Of a stretch of DNA of 28,126 nt, positions 1 to 9,744 are shown one piece after another. The DNA comes from an uncultured Prevotella sp. (GTDB lineage Bacteria > Bacteroidota > Bacteroidia > Bacteroidales > Bacteroidaceae). Position 1 is the stretch's first letter. Each line of letters opens with the position of its first letter. Made by a program: the position numbers and the translations under genes. The notes below the pieces were generated by a model that ran no database searches, was not told where the DNA came from, and saw nothing but the letters and a program-made list of their open reading frames with translations. The DNA lies in assembly GCA_934217675.1 (NCBI GenBank), contig CAKQCV010000031.1, forward strand, positions 1 to 28,126. The letters run 5' to 3'.

Positions 1-59
1 TGCAAAAACGTAACAAAATTATAATTTATTCATTCATTAATTTAGGGAAGAGAGTATTT

Positions 60-3000
60 ATGGAAAAAAGACTAACAATGCTGTTGGCCTCGCTGTTTTT
101 CTTTTTAGGAATGGCAATGGCTCAGACAGAAGTCTCAGGTACCGTGATATCTCAAGAGGATGGTGAACCTGTTATAGGTGCTACCATTATGGTAAAAGGT
201 ACCAAGTCTGGTACCGTTACGGATATTGACGGTAAGTTCACTCTGAGTTCCGCAACTGCAAACCCTATGATAACTGTAAGTTACATAGGTATGGAGCCTC
301 AGACGTTGAAGGGTAAAAAAGGTATGAAGATTGTACTAAAGCCTGAAGATGCACATCAGATTCAGGAGGTCGTCGTTACCGGTATCATGAAGCAGGATAA
401 ACGCTTGTTTACTGGTGCTACGACAAAAATTGACGCAGACAAGACTAAATTGGATGGTGTGGCTGACCTTACCCGCGGACTTGAGGGACGTGTGGCAGGT
501 GTGCAGCTGGAGAATGTGTCCGGTACATTCGGTACAGCTCCTAAAATCCGTGTGCGTGGTGCTTCTTCAATCTACGGTTCTTCAAGCCCATTGTGGGTTG
601 TCGATGGTGTGATTATGGAGGATGCCGTAAACGTAAGCTCTGATGACCTTTCTTCAGGTGATGCTCAGACTCTTATTGCAAACGCCATTGCTGGTTTGAA
701 CCCTGATGATATTGAAAGCTTCCAGGTGCTGAAAGACGGTTCGGCTACATCTATCTATGGTGCACGTGCCATGTCGGGTGTGGTTGTCGTAACAACAAAG
801 AAAGGTAAGGCTGGTAAAAGCTCTATCAACTATACAGGTGAATTCTCTTATCGTTTGAAACCAAGCTATAGCAACTATAATATATCAAACTCTCAGGAGC
901 AGATGGGTATATATAAGGAAATGGCTGCCAAAGGATGGTTGGAGCTTGCTTCTCTTGCAAACAGCTCAACATCGGGTTTGTATGGTAAGATGTATAACCT
1001 TATCAACAGCTATAACGAATCAAACGGTCAGTTCGGACTTCCTTACACTCAGGCTGCGATGAATGCTTATCTGCAACAGGCAGAGTATCGTAATACAGAC
1101 TGGTTTGACTTGCTGTTCCATAATAACCTTACACAGAACCACTCTGTAAGTGTTTCTACTGGTACAGACAAAGCCAACCTTTATGCTTCTCTTTCTGTAT
1201 ACGATGATCCGGGATGGACAGATCGTAGCGAGGTGCAGCGTTACACAGGTGTGATGAATGCTACATTCAACCTTAGTAAGAAACTGAGCGTTACATTGCG
1301 TACAAATGCCAGCTATCGTAAACAGCAGGCACCTGGTACTCTTAACCAGAGTGTTGATCCTGTAAGTGGTGCCGTTAGCCGTGACTTTGATATAAACCCA
1401 TTCAGCTATGCGCTGAATACTTCTCGTACTCTGGATCCAAACCAGACCTATACAAGAAACTATGCAGCTTTCAATATCTTTGACGAGTTGCAGAATAACT
1501 ATATTGACATCAACGTTCATGATATCAAGTTCCAGGGCGAGGTGAACTGGAAACCTATCAAGCATGTTGAAGTTAATCTCTTGGGCGACTACCGTACAAT
1601 GCGCTCTTCTCGTGAGCACATGGTAATGAATCATTCTAACCAGGCTGAGGCATATCGTGCAGGCGTTGACAATCCAAACATTATGTACAGCAATACATAT
1701 TTGTATACAGACCCAGACAAGAAGAATGCTCTTCCTATCTCTGTAATGCCAACAGGTGGTATCAACATTATGGATGAGAACTCTGTGACACAGCTCGACT
1801 TCCGTGGAACAGTTCGCTACGACAACACTTGGAACAACACTCATATCTTCAATGCCCTTGCAGGTATGGAGGCTAACCGTGCAGACTATGATGCTCGTCA
1901 TGACGAGGAATATGGTATCGACTATGAGAACAGTCGTTTGCAGTCTCTTCCATACGAGTTCTACAAGCAGGCTAAGGAGGAAGGACTTGAGCGTACATCG
2001 TTTGCAAAGTCTTGGAACCGCCGTCTTGCTTACTTCGCATTCATGAGCTATTCTTATAAAGGTCGTTACACAGCAAGTGTTACCGGTCGTTATGACGGCT
2101 CTAACCAGTTAGGACGTTCTACAAGCTCTCGTTGGTTGCCAACATGGAACCTTTCAGGTGCATGGAATGCTCATGAGGAAGAATGGTTCCAGAAATGGGC
2201 ACAGGCTCACAAGTATTGGTTGTCACACGGAACTCTACGTTTGAGCTACTCTTTGGTAGGTGAGCAGACTACTGCATCAAATGCTCTTGCCATCTTCCGT
2301 TCAGGTATCATGTGGCGTCCACAGGGTGACCAGCAGGAGAATTACATATATCTTTCTCAGCTTGCCAACTCTGATTTGACTTACGAGAAGAAAAAGGAGT
2401 TCAATGTTGGTGTTGACCTCGGTTTCTTGAACAACCGCTTGAATTTGACAACCGACTGGTACTGGCGTAACAATTACGACTTGATGGGTTATGTTAACAC
2501 TCCAGGTGCTGGTGGTGAAATCCGTAAGTTTGCCAATGTAGCATCAATGAGATCACATGGTGTTGAGGCAACAATATCTTCACAGAATATTCGTACTAAG
2601 GATTTCGACTGGTCTACCGACTTGACATACGCTTATACAAAGACCACTATCAAGGATGTGCTTTCACAGGCTAACGTCATCGGTTTGGTATACAACTCTG
2701 GTTCTAACATCCGTAAGGGCTATCCACACCGTTCATTGTTCTCAATACCATTTGTAGGACTTAACGACGAGGGTATTCCACAGATTATAAACGAGAAGGG
2801 TGAAGTTACAACAACAGATATCAACTTCCAGGAGTATCAGAACCTTGACTTCTTGAAATACGAAGGTCCTACAGAGCCAACAATGAATGGTGGTTTGAAC
2901 AATACTTTGAGATATAAGAACTGGCGTTTGAATATCTTCGTTACTTATTCATTCGGTAACAAGATTCGTCTTGACCAGGTGTTCTCTTCAAGCTATTCCG

Positions 3001-3392
3001 ACATGTCGGCTATGCCAAAGGAATTCAAGAACCGTTGGGTTATGCCTGGCGATGAGAAAATTACTACGATTCCAGCTATCGCCAGTGTGCGCCAGTATTA
3101 CAACGATACATATCTGAGCTATGCATACAATGCATACAACTATTCAACAGCACGTGTTGCTGACGGTGGATTTATCAGATTGAAGGATGTGTCTCTTACA
3201 TACGATGTGCCTCGTTCATTCTTGTCAAAGATCGGATTGTCAACAGCTTCTTTGAAGCTTGATGCAACAAACCTTTGCTTGCTTTATGCTGATGACAAGT
3301 TGAATGGTCAGGATCCAGAGTTCGTTAACTCAGGTGGTGTGGCTACTCCACTTTCTAAGCAGTTCACATTGACAGTTCGTCTCGGACTCTAA
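60..3392 (+). CDS. SusC/RagA-family TonB-dependent outer-membrane transporter
   Basis: Outer-membrane beta-barrel importer that works with the SusD-like lipoprotein encoded next and is energised by TonB. The 1110-residue length is normal for SusC. Residues 1-21 form a signal peptide ending in MAMAQ. Residues about 24-93 are a carboxypeptidase-regulatory-like domain (GEPVIGATIMVKGT, GTVTDIDGKFTL). The IQEVVVTG segment near 103-109 marks the TonB-box region. The plug follows, with RVRGASSIYGSSSPLWVVDG and later DIESFQVLKDGSATSIYGARA and GVVVVTTKKG, which are hallmark SusC plug motifs. The remainder is barrel, ending in TVRLGL. The ATG at 60 follows a purine-rich GGGAAGAGAG; only 59 bases of leader are in the window, so its promoter is probably outside. 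It heads the operon running to 9507. The substrate cannot be read from the sequence. The family call is very secure. Confidence 0.97.
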   Translation: MEKRLTMLLASLFFFLGMAMAQTEVSGTVISQEDGEPVIGATIMVKGTKSGTVTDIDGKFTLSSATANPMITVSYIGMEPQTLKGKKGMKIVLKPEDAHQIQEVVVTGIMKQDKRLFTGATTKIDADKTKLDGVADLTRGLEGRVAGVQLENVSGTFGTAPKIRVRGASSIYGSSSPLWVVDGVIMEDAVNVSSDDLSSGDAQTLIANAIAGLNPDDIESFQVLKDGSATSIYGARAMSGVVVVTTKKGKAGKSSINYTGEFSYRLKPSYSNYNISNSQEQMGIYKEMAAKGWLELASLANSSTSGLYGKMYNLINSYNESNGQFGLPYTQAAMNAYLQQAEYRNTDWFDLLFHNNLTQNHSVSVSTGTDKANLYASLSVYDDPGWTDRSEVQRYTGVMNATFNLSKKLSVTLRTNASYRKQQAPGTLNQSVDPVSGAVSRDFDINPFSYALNTSRTLDPNQTYTRNYAAFNIFDELQNNYIDINVHDIKFQGEVNWKPIKHVEVNLLGDYRTMRSSREHMVMNHSNQAEAYRAGVDNPNIMYSNTYLYTDPDKKNALPISVMPTGGINIMDENSVTQLDFRGTVRYDNTWNNTHIFNALAGMEANRADYDARHDEEYGIDYENSRLQSLPYEFYKQAKEEGLERTSFAKSWNRRLAYFAFMSYSYKGRYTASVTGRYDGSNQLGRSTSSRWLPTWNLSGAWNAHEEEWFQKWAQAHKYWLSHGTLRLSYSLVGEQTTASNALAIFRSGIMWRPQGDQQENYIYLSQLANSDLTYEKKKEFNVGVDLGFLNNRLNLTTDWYWRNNYDLMGYVNTPGAGGEIRKFANVASMRSHGVEATISSQNIRTKDFDWSTDLTYAYTKTTIKDVLSQANVIGLVYNSGSNIRKGYPHRSLFSIPFVGLNDEGIPQIINEKGEVTTTDINFQEYQNLDFLKYEGPTEPTMNGGLNNTLRYKNWRLNIFVTYSFGNKIRLDQVFSSSYSDMSAMPKEFKNRWVMPGDEKITTIPAIASVRQYYNDTYLSYAYNAYNYSTARVADGGFIRLKDVSLTYDVPRSFLSKIGLSTASLKLDATNLCLLYADDKLNGQDPEFVNSGGVATPLSKQFTLTVRLGL

Positions 3393-3449
3393 TTGAAGCT
3401 CTTATATATATAAAGGTATAGATTCACAATATTAAGAAAGAAATATAAT

Positions 3450-5216
3450 ATGAAATCATATAAATATAAAGTATTGGCTTTCGGTATGGCTCTTGCTGCT
3501 GTCGCTTCATGTAGCGACAGCTTCCTGGACAAAGTTCCAGATGAGCGTACTGAGATTGATACAGAGGATAAAGTTATACAGCTTCTCGTATCGGCTTATC
3601 CTGGTGGAAACCCTGCATGGGTAGGTGAGATTTCAAGCGACAACTTGATTGACAACCAGGCTCCACACCTTCCTTCAAATCCTAATGACAAGCAGGTCGA
3701 GGCTCATTACAACTATAGCTCTTACAACAAGTGGGATGATGAGCTGTTCAATTTTGAACCGGCAGAGAATGCAACTTACAGTTCGCAAGATTCTCCTGGT
3801 TCATTGTGGAACAATTACTACGCTTCCGTTGCAACAGTAAACCAAGCTCTTGCCGGTATTGACAGAGTATGTCCTGACGGAAATCTTTCAACAAAGATGA
3901 AGGCTGCCAAAGGTGAGGCTTTGTTGATTCGTGCGTATGACCACTTCCAGTTGGTGAATATCTTCTCAAAGGCATATAAGGATGATGAGGCAAGCAAGAA
4001 TGATGTTGGCGTTCCTTATGTTACAGAGATTGAGGATGTGGTATCGAAGAAATACGACCGTGGTAATGTAGCAGATGTATACAAAAAGATCGGAGAAGAT
4101 CTTGAAGCAGGTCTCGCTTTGATAAGCGACATTAATTATACTACAGCTCCAAAGTATCACTTCAATACTAATGCTGCTCATGCTTTTGCTGCTCGTTATT
4201 ATCTTTACAAGCGTAATTACGAAAAAGTTATCGAGCATGCCAATGAAGTTCTTGGTACTGATTCTACAAGCTTCCAACGTGTAGTGATGGACTTGTCAAA
4301 GTTTGCTGGATGCTCTTCTCTTTCCGACTATGCAAATGTATGGCATGATCCAGATATGGCTGGAAACATTATGCTGATGGATACATATTCGTTGATGCAG
4401 CGCCGTGTGTGGGGATACCGCTATTCTTATGCAGGACCAGCAGCAAGCAATGCATTGATGATTAGAAGTAACCATACATCTTTGTGGTCAGGTTATATCT
4501 GCCCTGCAATATCTTTGGTTAGTGGTCAGCTGTTCAGCAGCTCTTCAAGTGACTATGGATTCTTTAGTGCAAAGGTTGGTGAGCATTTCCAATATACAGA
4601 TAAAGTTTCGGGTATTGGTTATTGTCATCAGTTGTATCGTCCGTTCACAACAAACGAATTGCTTCTTGAACGTGCCGAGGCAGAGACAATGCTTGGGAAG
4701 TATGCAGATGCAGCAAATGACCTTCGTTGGTATTGGAATTGCCAACTTAACTCAATGGATCCGGATGACTACAAGCAGTATGTTTCTGGTGGTTATGTAA
4801 AATTCATGACTAATAAAGAGTTTACTGGCTACTATGCTATTCCGGCAGCCGATGCAGTGAAGATTAACACAAACTGTTTTAGCAATTGGGATTTCACTCA
4901 GAGAATGAGTGCTTCTTTTGTTGTTCCAACAGAAGCAGTTCCATATATGAACTGTATTAATGATTTCCGTCGTTATGAGACTGCATTTGACGGGCTTCGC
5001 TTCTTTGACTTGAAGCGTTGGGGTATGGACTATACTCATACTGTTGGCTTGACGAAAACAATAAAGGAGTCAAATTATAATGATGCACTCCGTGCAATTG
5101 AGGTTCCATGGGAGGCTCTTTCTGCAGGAATGGGTTCATCACGTGAGGAAGTTACTGTTGATACAAAAGCTGCAAAGGCAGCAATGAACGTCAGCAGCTT
5201 TGTTAAGAAAGACTAA
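3450..5216 (+). CDS. SusD/RagB-family substrate-binding lipoprotein
   Basis: Surface lipoprotein that forms the lid of the SusC pore and helps capture substrate. The protein has 588 residues. The lipobox is VASC, with lipidated Cys21 followed by SDSFLD, the usual SusD opening. Central segments such as AAHAFAARYYLYKRNYEKVIEHANEVL look like the TPR helices of this family. The late motif FRRYETAFDGLRFFDLKRWGM matches the conserved SusD region (R.DL.RWG). It starts 57 bases after the susC stop with no terminator between, so the two are co-transcribed. Because the pair lies beside metallopeptidases and not glycosidases, a peptide or protein ligand is a reasonable inference, by analogy with the peptide importer RagAB of Porphyromonas, but binding specificity cannot be read directly. 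Confidence 0.95.
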   Translation: MKSYKYKVLAFGMALAAVASCSDSFLDKVPDERTEIDTEDKVIQLLVSAYPGGNPAWVGEISSDNLIDNQAPHLPSNPNDKQVEAHYNYSSYNKWDDELFNFEPAENATYSSQDSPGSLWNNYYASVATVNQALAGIDRVCPDGNLSTKMKAAKGEALLIRAYDHFQLVNIFSKAYKDDEASKNDVGVPYVTEIEDVVSKKYDRGNVADVYKKIGEDLEAGLALISDINYTTAPKYHFNTNAAHAFAARYYLYKRNYEKVIEHANEVLGTDSTSFQRVVMDLSKFAGCSSLSDYANVWHDPDMAGNIMLMDTYSLMQRRVWGYRYSYAGPAASNALMIRSNHTSLWSGYICPAISLVSGQLFSSSSSDYGFFSAKVGEHFQYTDKVSGIGYCHQLYRPFTTNELLLERAEAETMLGKYADAANDLRWYWNCQLNSMDPDDYKQYVSGGYVKFMTNKEFTGYYAIPAADAVKINTNCFSNWDFTQRMSASFVVPTEAVPYMNCINDFRRYETAFDGLRFFDLKRWGMDYTHTVGLTKTIKESNYNDALRAIEVPWEALSAGMGSSREEVTVDTKAAKAAMNVSSFVKKD

Positions 5217-5236
5217 ATGAGGAGGATTTGAATATT

Positions 5237-6460
5237 ATGAGATTAAATTTAAAGTCATTGTTGTTTGTAGCTGTTGCAGCATTATCGGCAGGATTCTCTT
5301 CTTGCTCGGATGATGATTTTGACCCTACAATTTTCAATGTAGATCCAAAACAGGACTATCTGGATAGAACGCAGTTCACATTCCCTTTGGATACTTTCGT
5401 AAAGAAAGAGTTCTTGGAGCCATATAATGTGAAGTTCACTTATAAGTTTGATGATAAGGGTTCTGACAAGAACAAGAACTTGACTCCGGCATCTTATGAA
5501 AAGAGCCTTGACTTGGCTGTATTGACAAAGTATCTTTGGTATGATGTTTATAAGGAGCTTGCAGGTGAGGTGTTCTTGAAGAAAAACAGTCCACGTATCA
5601 TCAATGTAACGGGTTCAAAGAACTATAATGTTTCTTCTGGAACAGAAACTTTGGGAGATGCAAGTTCGGGTGTGAAGATAAACCTGTATAACGTAAACAA
5701 CTTGGATGTTTCCAATGTTAGTTTGATGAATGAGTATTTCTTCAAGACAATGCACCATGAGTTCGCCCATATCTTGGATCAGAAGATTCTTAGACCAACT
5801 GCATTTAATACAATTTCAAGCAGTGGCTACGATGCTTCAGGATGGAGTGATGCAGCGGATTCTCTGAAAGCTGGAGCTGGTTTTATCACACCGTATGCTT
5901 CAAGTGCGGTGAGTGAGGATTGGGCTGAGTCGTTTGCAAATTATGTAACAATGGATTCTCTTGCATACAAGCAGAAACTTGAGTCGGCATCATTCGAATG
6001 GGAAACAGTTGACTGCAGTAGTTTGTCTGACTACAACAAACTATTGTCTCCAGGATGTAACCTTGATACTATTGGTTACTTCAAGGAAACAAAGAGTGGA
6101 TCCAACAATGTGATATATCGTCGCAAGTGCTTACGCAATGCAGATGGTACTGTTGCGTTGGATGAGAGTGGAAAGCCACAGTGGTTGCATGACACTGGTA
6201 TCGACGGTAGAGCTGTTATCTTGCGCAAGATAGATATCGTTCGCAGTTACTTGAAAGAAAATTATAATATTGACATTGATTTGCTTCGCAAGATGGTTCA
6301 GGAACGTACTTTCGTAAAATCTGCTGACGGGAAGTTTGAACTTGACAGATATGGAAATCTTGTAAATAAACTCACATCAGTACAAGCATCAGGCAAGACT
6401 CTGATAGACGAACTGCGAGATGAGGTAGAAAAATTTAAGGCTCTTCAAGAAACAAAATAA
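5237..6460 (+). CDS. SusCD-linked zinc metallopeptidase lipoprotein (Peptidase_Mx1-like)
   Basis: Putative zinc-dependent peptidase anchored to the envelope. I start it at the ATG at 5237; an in-frame TTG at 5228 is possible, but the GGAGG at 5221-5225 and the more usual ATG favour 5237. That gives 407 residues. The lipobox is FSSC with Cys23, followed by SDDD, an acidic stretch often seen on exported Bacteroidetes lipoproteins. The active-site motif is HEFAH at residues 174-178 (bases 5756-5770). About 49 residues later comes EDWAESFANY, whose Glu227 or Glu231 is the probable third zinc ligand, giving a gluzincin-like layout. The arrangement and the position behind SusCD match the 'putative zinc-binding metallopeptidase' family of Bacteroidetes. 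It lies 20 bases after susD. Substrate unknown; peptidase activity is inferred from the motif alone. Confidence 0.88.
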   Translation: MRLNLKSLLFVAVAALSAGFSSCSDDDFDPTIFNVDPKQDYLDRTQFTFPLDTFVKKEFLEPYNVKFTYKFDDKGSDKNKNLTPASYEKSLDLAVLTKYLWYDVYKELAGEVFLKKNSPRIINVTGSKNYNVSSGTETLGDASSGVKINLYNVNNLDVSNVSLMNEYFFKTMHHEFAHILDQKILRPTAFNTISSSGYDASGWSDAADSLKAGAGFITPYASSAVSEDWAESFANYVTMDSLAYKQKLESASFEWETVDCSSLSDYNKLLSPGCNLDTIGYFKETKSGSNNVIYRRKCLRNADGTVALDESGKPQWLHDTGIDGRAVILRKIDIVRSYLKENYNIDIDLLRKMVQERTFVKSADGKFELDRYGNLVNKLTSVQASGKTLIDELRDEVEKFKALQETK

Positions 6461-6469
6461 AGGAAAAAT

Positions 6470-7816
6470 ATGATGAACAAGATATTATCAATTGCTCTTC
6501 TCTTTTCATCGGCATTGTCATTTACTGCATGTGTTGATGAAGAAGCCGACTTGTTTGACAAAAGTGCGGCAGAACGCTTGAATGAAGCAAGTGAGCTTTA
6601 TTCTGAACGTTTGACTGCTTCTCCTAACGGATGGGCTGTACAGCTCTATCCAACGACGAAGGATGAAGCTCCTTATGGCAATGGTTATTTGCTTATGTTC
6701 AGATTCCACAAAGATAAGTCTGTTGACGCATCCATGAACAACAGCTTGTCGGGTGGCAAATACATGACAGATACTTCGGCATGGGATGTAATAACCGATA
6801 ACGGACCAGTGTTGTCTTTCAATACTTATAATACTGTTGTTCATACATTCTCTAATCCTGAGGATGTGGCTTCTACAGGTAATAAGGAAAATCCGAATGA
6901 TGAGACAGGAACCGGTATTGGCGGTGATTATGAATTCATTATTGTTGACGCTCCAGAGGACGCATCATACATGATGTTGAAAGGAAAGAAGCGTGGAACA
7001 TACAATCTTCTTACTCCAGTAGAGGAAGGTGTTGATTTTGAAAGTTATCTTGCTGATGTAAAGGCTTTCCAAAACAAGATGTTCTCAACTTCAAGTCCAT
7101 CGTCTGATTATTTGCATCGTGGCGACAAGGTATATGTATTTGATGATGGTAATACTGGTGTGCCTGCAATTTATCCTTGGGGACAGGATAAGGTTATGGC
7201 TTCTGGCTTTAACCCATTCCTTATAACGAAGCGTGGTGATGACTATTATCTTCGTTTCCGTGATGCTTTCCAGGATGACGACATAACAGTTCAGGACTTT
7301 AAGTATATTCCTGAGAAGGATATATTCCAGAGTGTGGATAATGAGAATTACTACATTTGTGGAGATACTGCTTCAAATTTCTTTGACAAGTCTATTTCTA
7401 CAAAGCGTGAGTGGAGAATAACCACATCGTCAAGTATGTCGGAAACTGTAAAGAGTCAGATTCAAAAGATATCAACAGCTTTCAAGAAGATAAACAAGAG
7501 TTATACGTTTAAGTATTTTGCACTGAAAGGTGGAAATGCAGACAATACTATTGTCCTGTCATGTTATTATGGTAATTCTAATGCAGCTTTCAATTACTCA
7601 TATAAGATAGAAGGCGATGTATGCACTTTGACATATACGGGGTGTAATGCTGCTGCTCAGAACATACTTAATGCGATACCGGATTTGTCTGACTTTATAA
7701 ATATGCTTTCGCAAAGTTTTGGACTTAACGGTGGAGAAACCAATTTCGATATGTCTGAGATAAAGTTGTCAAGTACATCTGACAGCAATTTATGGTTTAA
7801 TGTAGTTCTAAAATAG
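6470..7816 (+). CDS. DUF4302-family lipoprotein
   Basis: Envelope lipoprotein of unknown function, 448 residues. The N-terminus is a lipoprotein signal with lipobox FTAC (Cys21) followed by VDEEADLFDKSAAERLNEA. The early signature SERLTASPNGWAVQLYP, the FNTYNTVVHTFSNPED segment and the GGDYEFIIVDAPEDASYMMLKGKKRGT block are what I recognise as the DUF4302 pattern. No catalytic motif is visible and the protein appears rich in beta strands. DUF4302 proteins commonly sit behind a SusCD pair and a zinc metallopeptidase, as here, so it may be an accessory surface-binding subunit; that role is inference. ATG codons lie at 6470 and 6473, just after AAAGGA; either could be used. It starts 9 bases after the upstream stop. 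Confidence 0.85.
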   Translation: MMNKILSIALLFSSALSFTACVDEEADLFDKSAAERLNEASELYSERLTASPNGWAVQLYPTTKDEAPYGNGYLLMFRFHKDKSVDASMNNSLSGGKYMTDTSAWDVITDNGPVLSFNTYNTVVHTFSNPEDVASTGNKENPNDETGTGIGGDYEFIIVDAPEDASYMMLKGKKRGTYNLLTPVEEGVDFESYLADVKAFQNKMFSTSSPSSDYLHRGDKVYVFDDGNTGVPAIYPWGQDKVMASGFNPFLITKRGDDYYLRFRDAFQDDDITVQDFKYIPEKDIFQSVDNENYYICGDTASNFFDKSISTKREWRITTSSSMSETVKSQIQKISTAFKKINKSYTFKYFALKGGNADNTIVLSCYYGNSNAAFNYSYKIEGDVCTLTYTGCNAAAQNILNAIPDLSDFINMLSQSFGLNGGETNFDMSEIKLSSTSDSNLWFNVVLK

Positions 7817-7839
7817 TGTTTAATTAAAAATAAATGATT

Positions 7840-9507
7840 ATGAAAAAGTCAGTTTTACTAACTTCTGCTTTTATGCTTGCAGCATCATTTGCCAATGCAC
7901 AGTCGGTTGATAAGGCAAATGCTCCTGTAATGTTGAAAAATTTTGCAGCAATGAAGAATGCTGTTGCTGTAGAAGGAAAAGCTCCAATGAAGAGCTATGA
8001 GAATGGTGTTTACTATTCTCGTCCTGTCGGAACAGTTTTTAATGGTATAACAAGTGAATTCCGTGCTTATAACCAGTCTCTTCTAATTGTTCCTCCGTTT
8101 ACAGAACTTGTGTTCAAGAATCAGACTCAAGATCCTTCTAAAACAGTTTGGTCATATAATGGACGTGAATTGACAGCTGATGAGAATGGTGATTTGAACT
8201 TCGGTACACTTGGTGCTTATGATTCAGAAAAAGCTGGTGCTTATTACTATTATCCAAAATTGTCTACAACAGACGGTAAGAGTTCATTCACATTAGGAGA
8301 ATGGAACGAAAATGGTGGAGGTATAATGGTTGACTCTATCTCTGATCTGAGCTTTGTAGACAAGGGAGCTGGCTACTATGCTTTCTCACAGAACACTTTC
8401 CCTTCTTCATTCTTGTATGCAAACGAGAAAATTGGAGATACAGGGTTTACAGCAACCTCATTCATTACATATTATGAGAAGCCGATATCTCCTCTTTATG
8501 TAGAGTATGTCAACCTTCCTTATATGTGGTATTCAGCAAATCCTCTGCCTGCAAATACACCTATAACAATGACATTTGTTGAGACTACAACAAGTGAGGA
8601 TGGTACTCCTCAGCTTACTGACAATGTGCTTGGTACTATGACAGGTACTGCAGAAAATCTTTCTTTGATTAATGAGTCGCAGACTTCTTATACACCAACT
8701 GGAATGCTTTATATATACATGCTTCAGCTTGCTAACAGATCAACTGATGACTTTGGTAACCCAACAGTAGAACCAATCGTTATCAACAAGCCTTTTGCTG
8801 TAATGGTTTCTGGCTTTGATGCTGAGGGCGTTCATGCTGGTTTGTATGGCTGTGAAATTAAGGATGAGGATTTGACAGCTTCTCCATATCCAACTTACAT
8901 GGTTTCTGTTAAAGATGGTGAAGAAGACAGATGGTATCGTTATAACCAGACACAGTTGTTCTATAGCTTCCATGGAGGTTTCGACTATGTTAACCCAATG
9001 GAAAATGGTCAATATAGCGACGGTACTAAAGTTTCAGATTTGAACCAGCTCAAGGTTTCTGCCGATGGCAGTACTGTTGAGAATGTTGGTGGTGGTGCAG
9101 ATATGAATTATGCTGTTATGTATTGTGCATTCAATTGGATTGATAGCGAATCAGAGTCTGAGAACTATACAACAGAACTTCCTGAATGGATAAAGGAAAT
9201 CCAGTATAACCAGGCATCTGCTGGTACAACATACATTTCTGTGTCATGTGATGCTCTTCCTGCAGGTGTTAAGGGTCGTGGTGCGAAGTTGTACTTCACT
9301 GGTCACGGATTTACTTCTGACGTGCCTCTCTATGTTCTTCAGGGCGATTATACTAAGGCTGAGGCTGATGCAACAGGTATCTCAATCGTTTCTGCAGACA
9401 AGAACAAGAATAACAACAACCGTGTATACAATCTTGCTGGTCAGCAGGTAAGCAAGGACTATAAGGGTCTTGTTATCAAGAATGGTGCTAAAGTATTGGT
9501 AAAATAA
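7840..9507 (+). CDS. Secreted protein of unknown function with Prevotella-type C-terminal tail
   Basis: I do not recognise a family for the body of this protein. The ATG at 7840 (MKKSVLLTS) gives 555 residues and a clean signal peptide ending FANAQ; an ATG two codons upstream at 7834 would only add Met-Ile. There is no lipobox, unlike the four preceding products. The mature part is rich in Tyr, Asn, Thr and Gly, resembling a beta-rich surface or secreted protein, with few cysteines and no obvious catalytic motif. The last 28 residues (bases 9421-9504) carry YNLAGQQV...DYKGLVIKNG.KVLVK, closely matching the end of the M6 protease encoded next, so a common sorting or anchoring signal is likely. 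It is the last gene of the SusCD operon, 23 bases after the DUF4302 stop, and is followed by a strong terminator. Confidence 0.85.
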   Translation: MKKSVLLTSAFMLAASFANAQSVDKANAPVMLKNFAAMKNAVAVEGKAPMKSYENGVYYSRPVGTVFNGITSEFRAYNQSLLIVPPFTELVFKNQTQDPSKTVWSYNGRELTADENGDLNFGTLGAYDSEKAGAYYYYPKLSTTDGKSSFTLGEWNENGGGIMVDSISDLSFVDKGAGYYAFSQNTFPSSFLYANEKIGDTGFTATSFITYYEKPISPLYVEYVNLPYMWYSANPLPANTPITMTFVETTTSEDGTPQLTDNVLGTMTGTAENLSLINESQTSYTPTGMLYIYMLQLANRSTDDFGNPTVEPIVINKPFAVMVSGFDAEGVHAGLYGCEIKDEDLTASPYPTYMVSVKDGEEDRWYRYNQTQLFYSFHGGFDYVNPMENGQYSDGTKVSDLNQLKVSADGSTVENVGGGADMNYAVMYCAFNWIDSESESENYTTELPEWIKEIQYNQASAGTTYISVSCDALPAGVKGRGAKLYFTGHGFTSDVPLYVLQGDYTKAEADATGISIVSADKNKNNNNRVYNLAGQQVSKDYKGLVIKNGAKVLVK

Positions 9508-9550
9508 TACAGAACACAAATTTGTGGCATAAGTCATAAATTATATTATA

Positions 9551-9583
9551 GAGTCGCAGTCTGGTTATGACTGCGACTCTTTT
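9551..9583 (+). terminator. Rho-independent terminator of the SusCD operon
   Basis: A perfect 11-bp stem, GAGTCGCAGTC (9551-9561) with GACTGCGACTC (9569-9579), encloses a 7-base loop and runs into TTTT and further T-rich sequence. It sits 44 bases after the stop of the last operon gene and is the strongest terminator seen in the window. Confidence 0.93.
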
Positions 9584-9666
9584 GTTATTATTAGTGAAAA
9601 ACATATTTGTTGTATTTAAAATTAGTTTTTTTCTGTCTTCTGGTTTCTGATTTGCTGAAAAAAATG

Positions 9667-9696
9667 TTGAAGATAAAACATTTGTTTGTATATTTG
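9667..9696 (+). promoter_or_regulatory. Candidate primary-sigma promoter for the M6 protease gene
   Basis: TATATTTG at 9689-9696 fits the Bacteroidetes -7 consensus TAnnTTTG. TTG at 9667-9669 lies 19 bases upstream and can serve as a partial -33 element. Transcription would begin near 9703, about 40 bases before the ATG at 9745. Together with the preceding terminator this suggests the protease gene is transcribed separately from the SusCD operon. Confidence 0.5.
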
Positions 9697-9744
9697 CATA
9701 TTGGTAAAAGAGTATTTATGTTTTATTTAAATTGAAGTAAAGAT

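Noticed and set aside
1020..1901. A long open frame antisense to susC (293 codons)
   Set aside because: It lies wholly within the strongly supported susC, has no recognisable domain and is explained by susC codon bias; the same holds for many shorter antisense frames across the window.
3402..3413. TTATATATATAA palindrome between susC and susD
   Set aside because: Low-complexity alternating AT with no GC pairs or T run; not a credible attenuator or operator.
9718..9735. Five-codon upstream open frame before the M6 protease gene
   Set aside because: No feature beyond a start and a stop in AT-rich DNA; regulatory translation cannot be supported.
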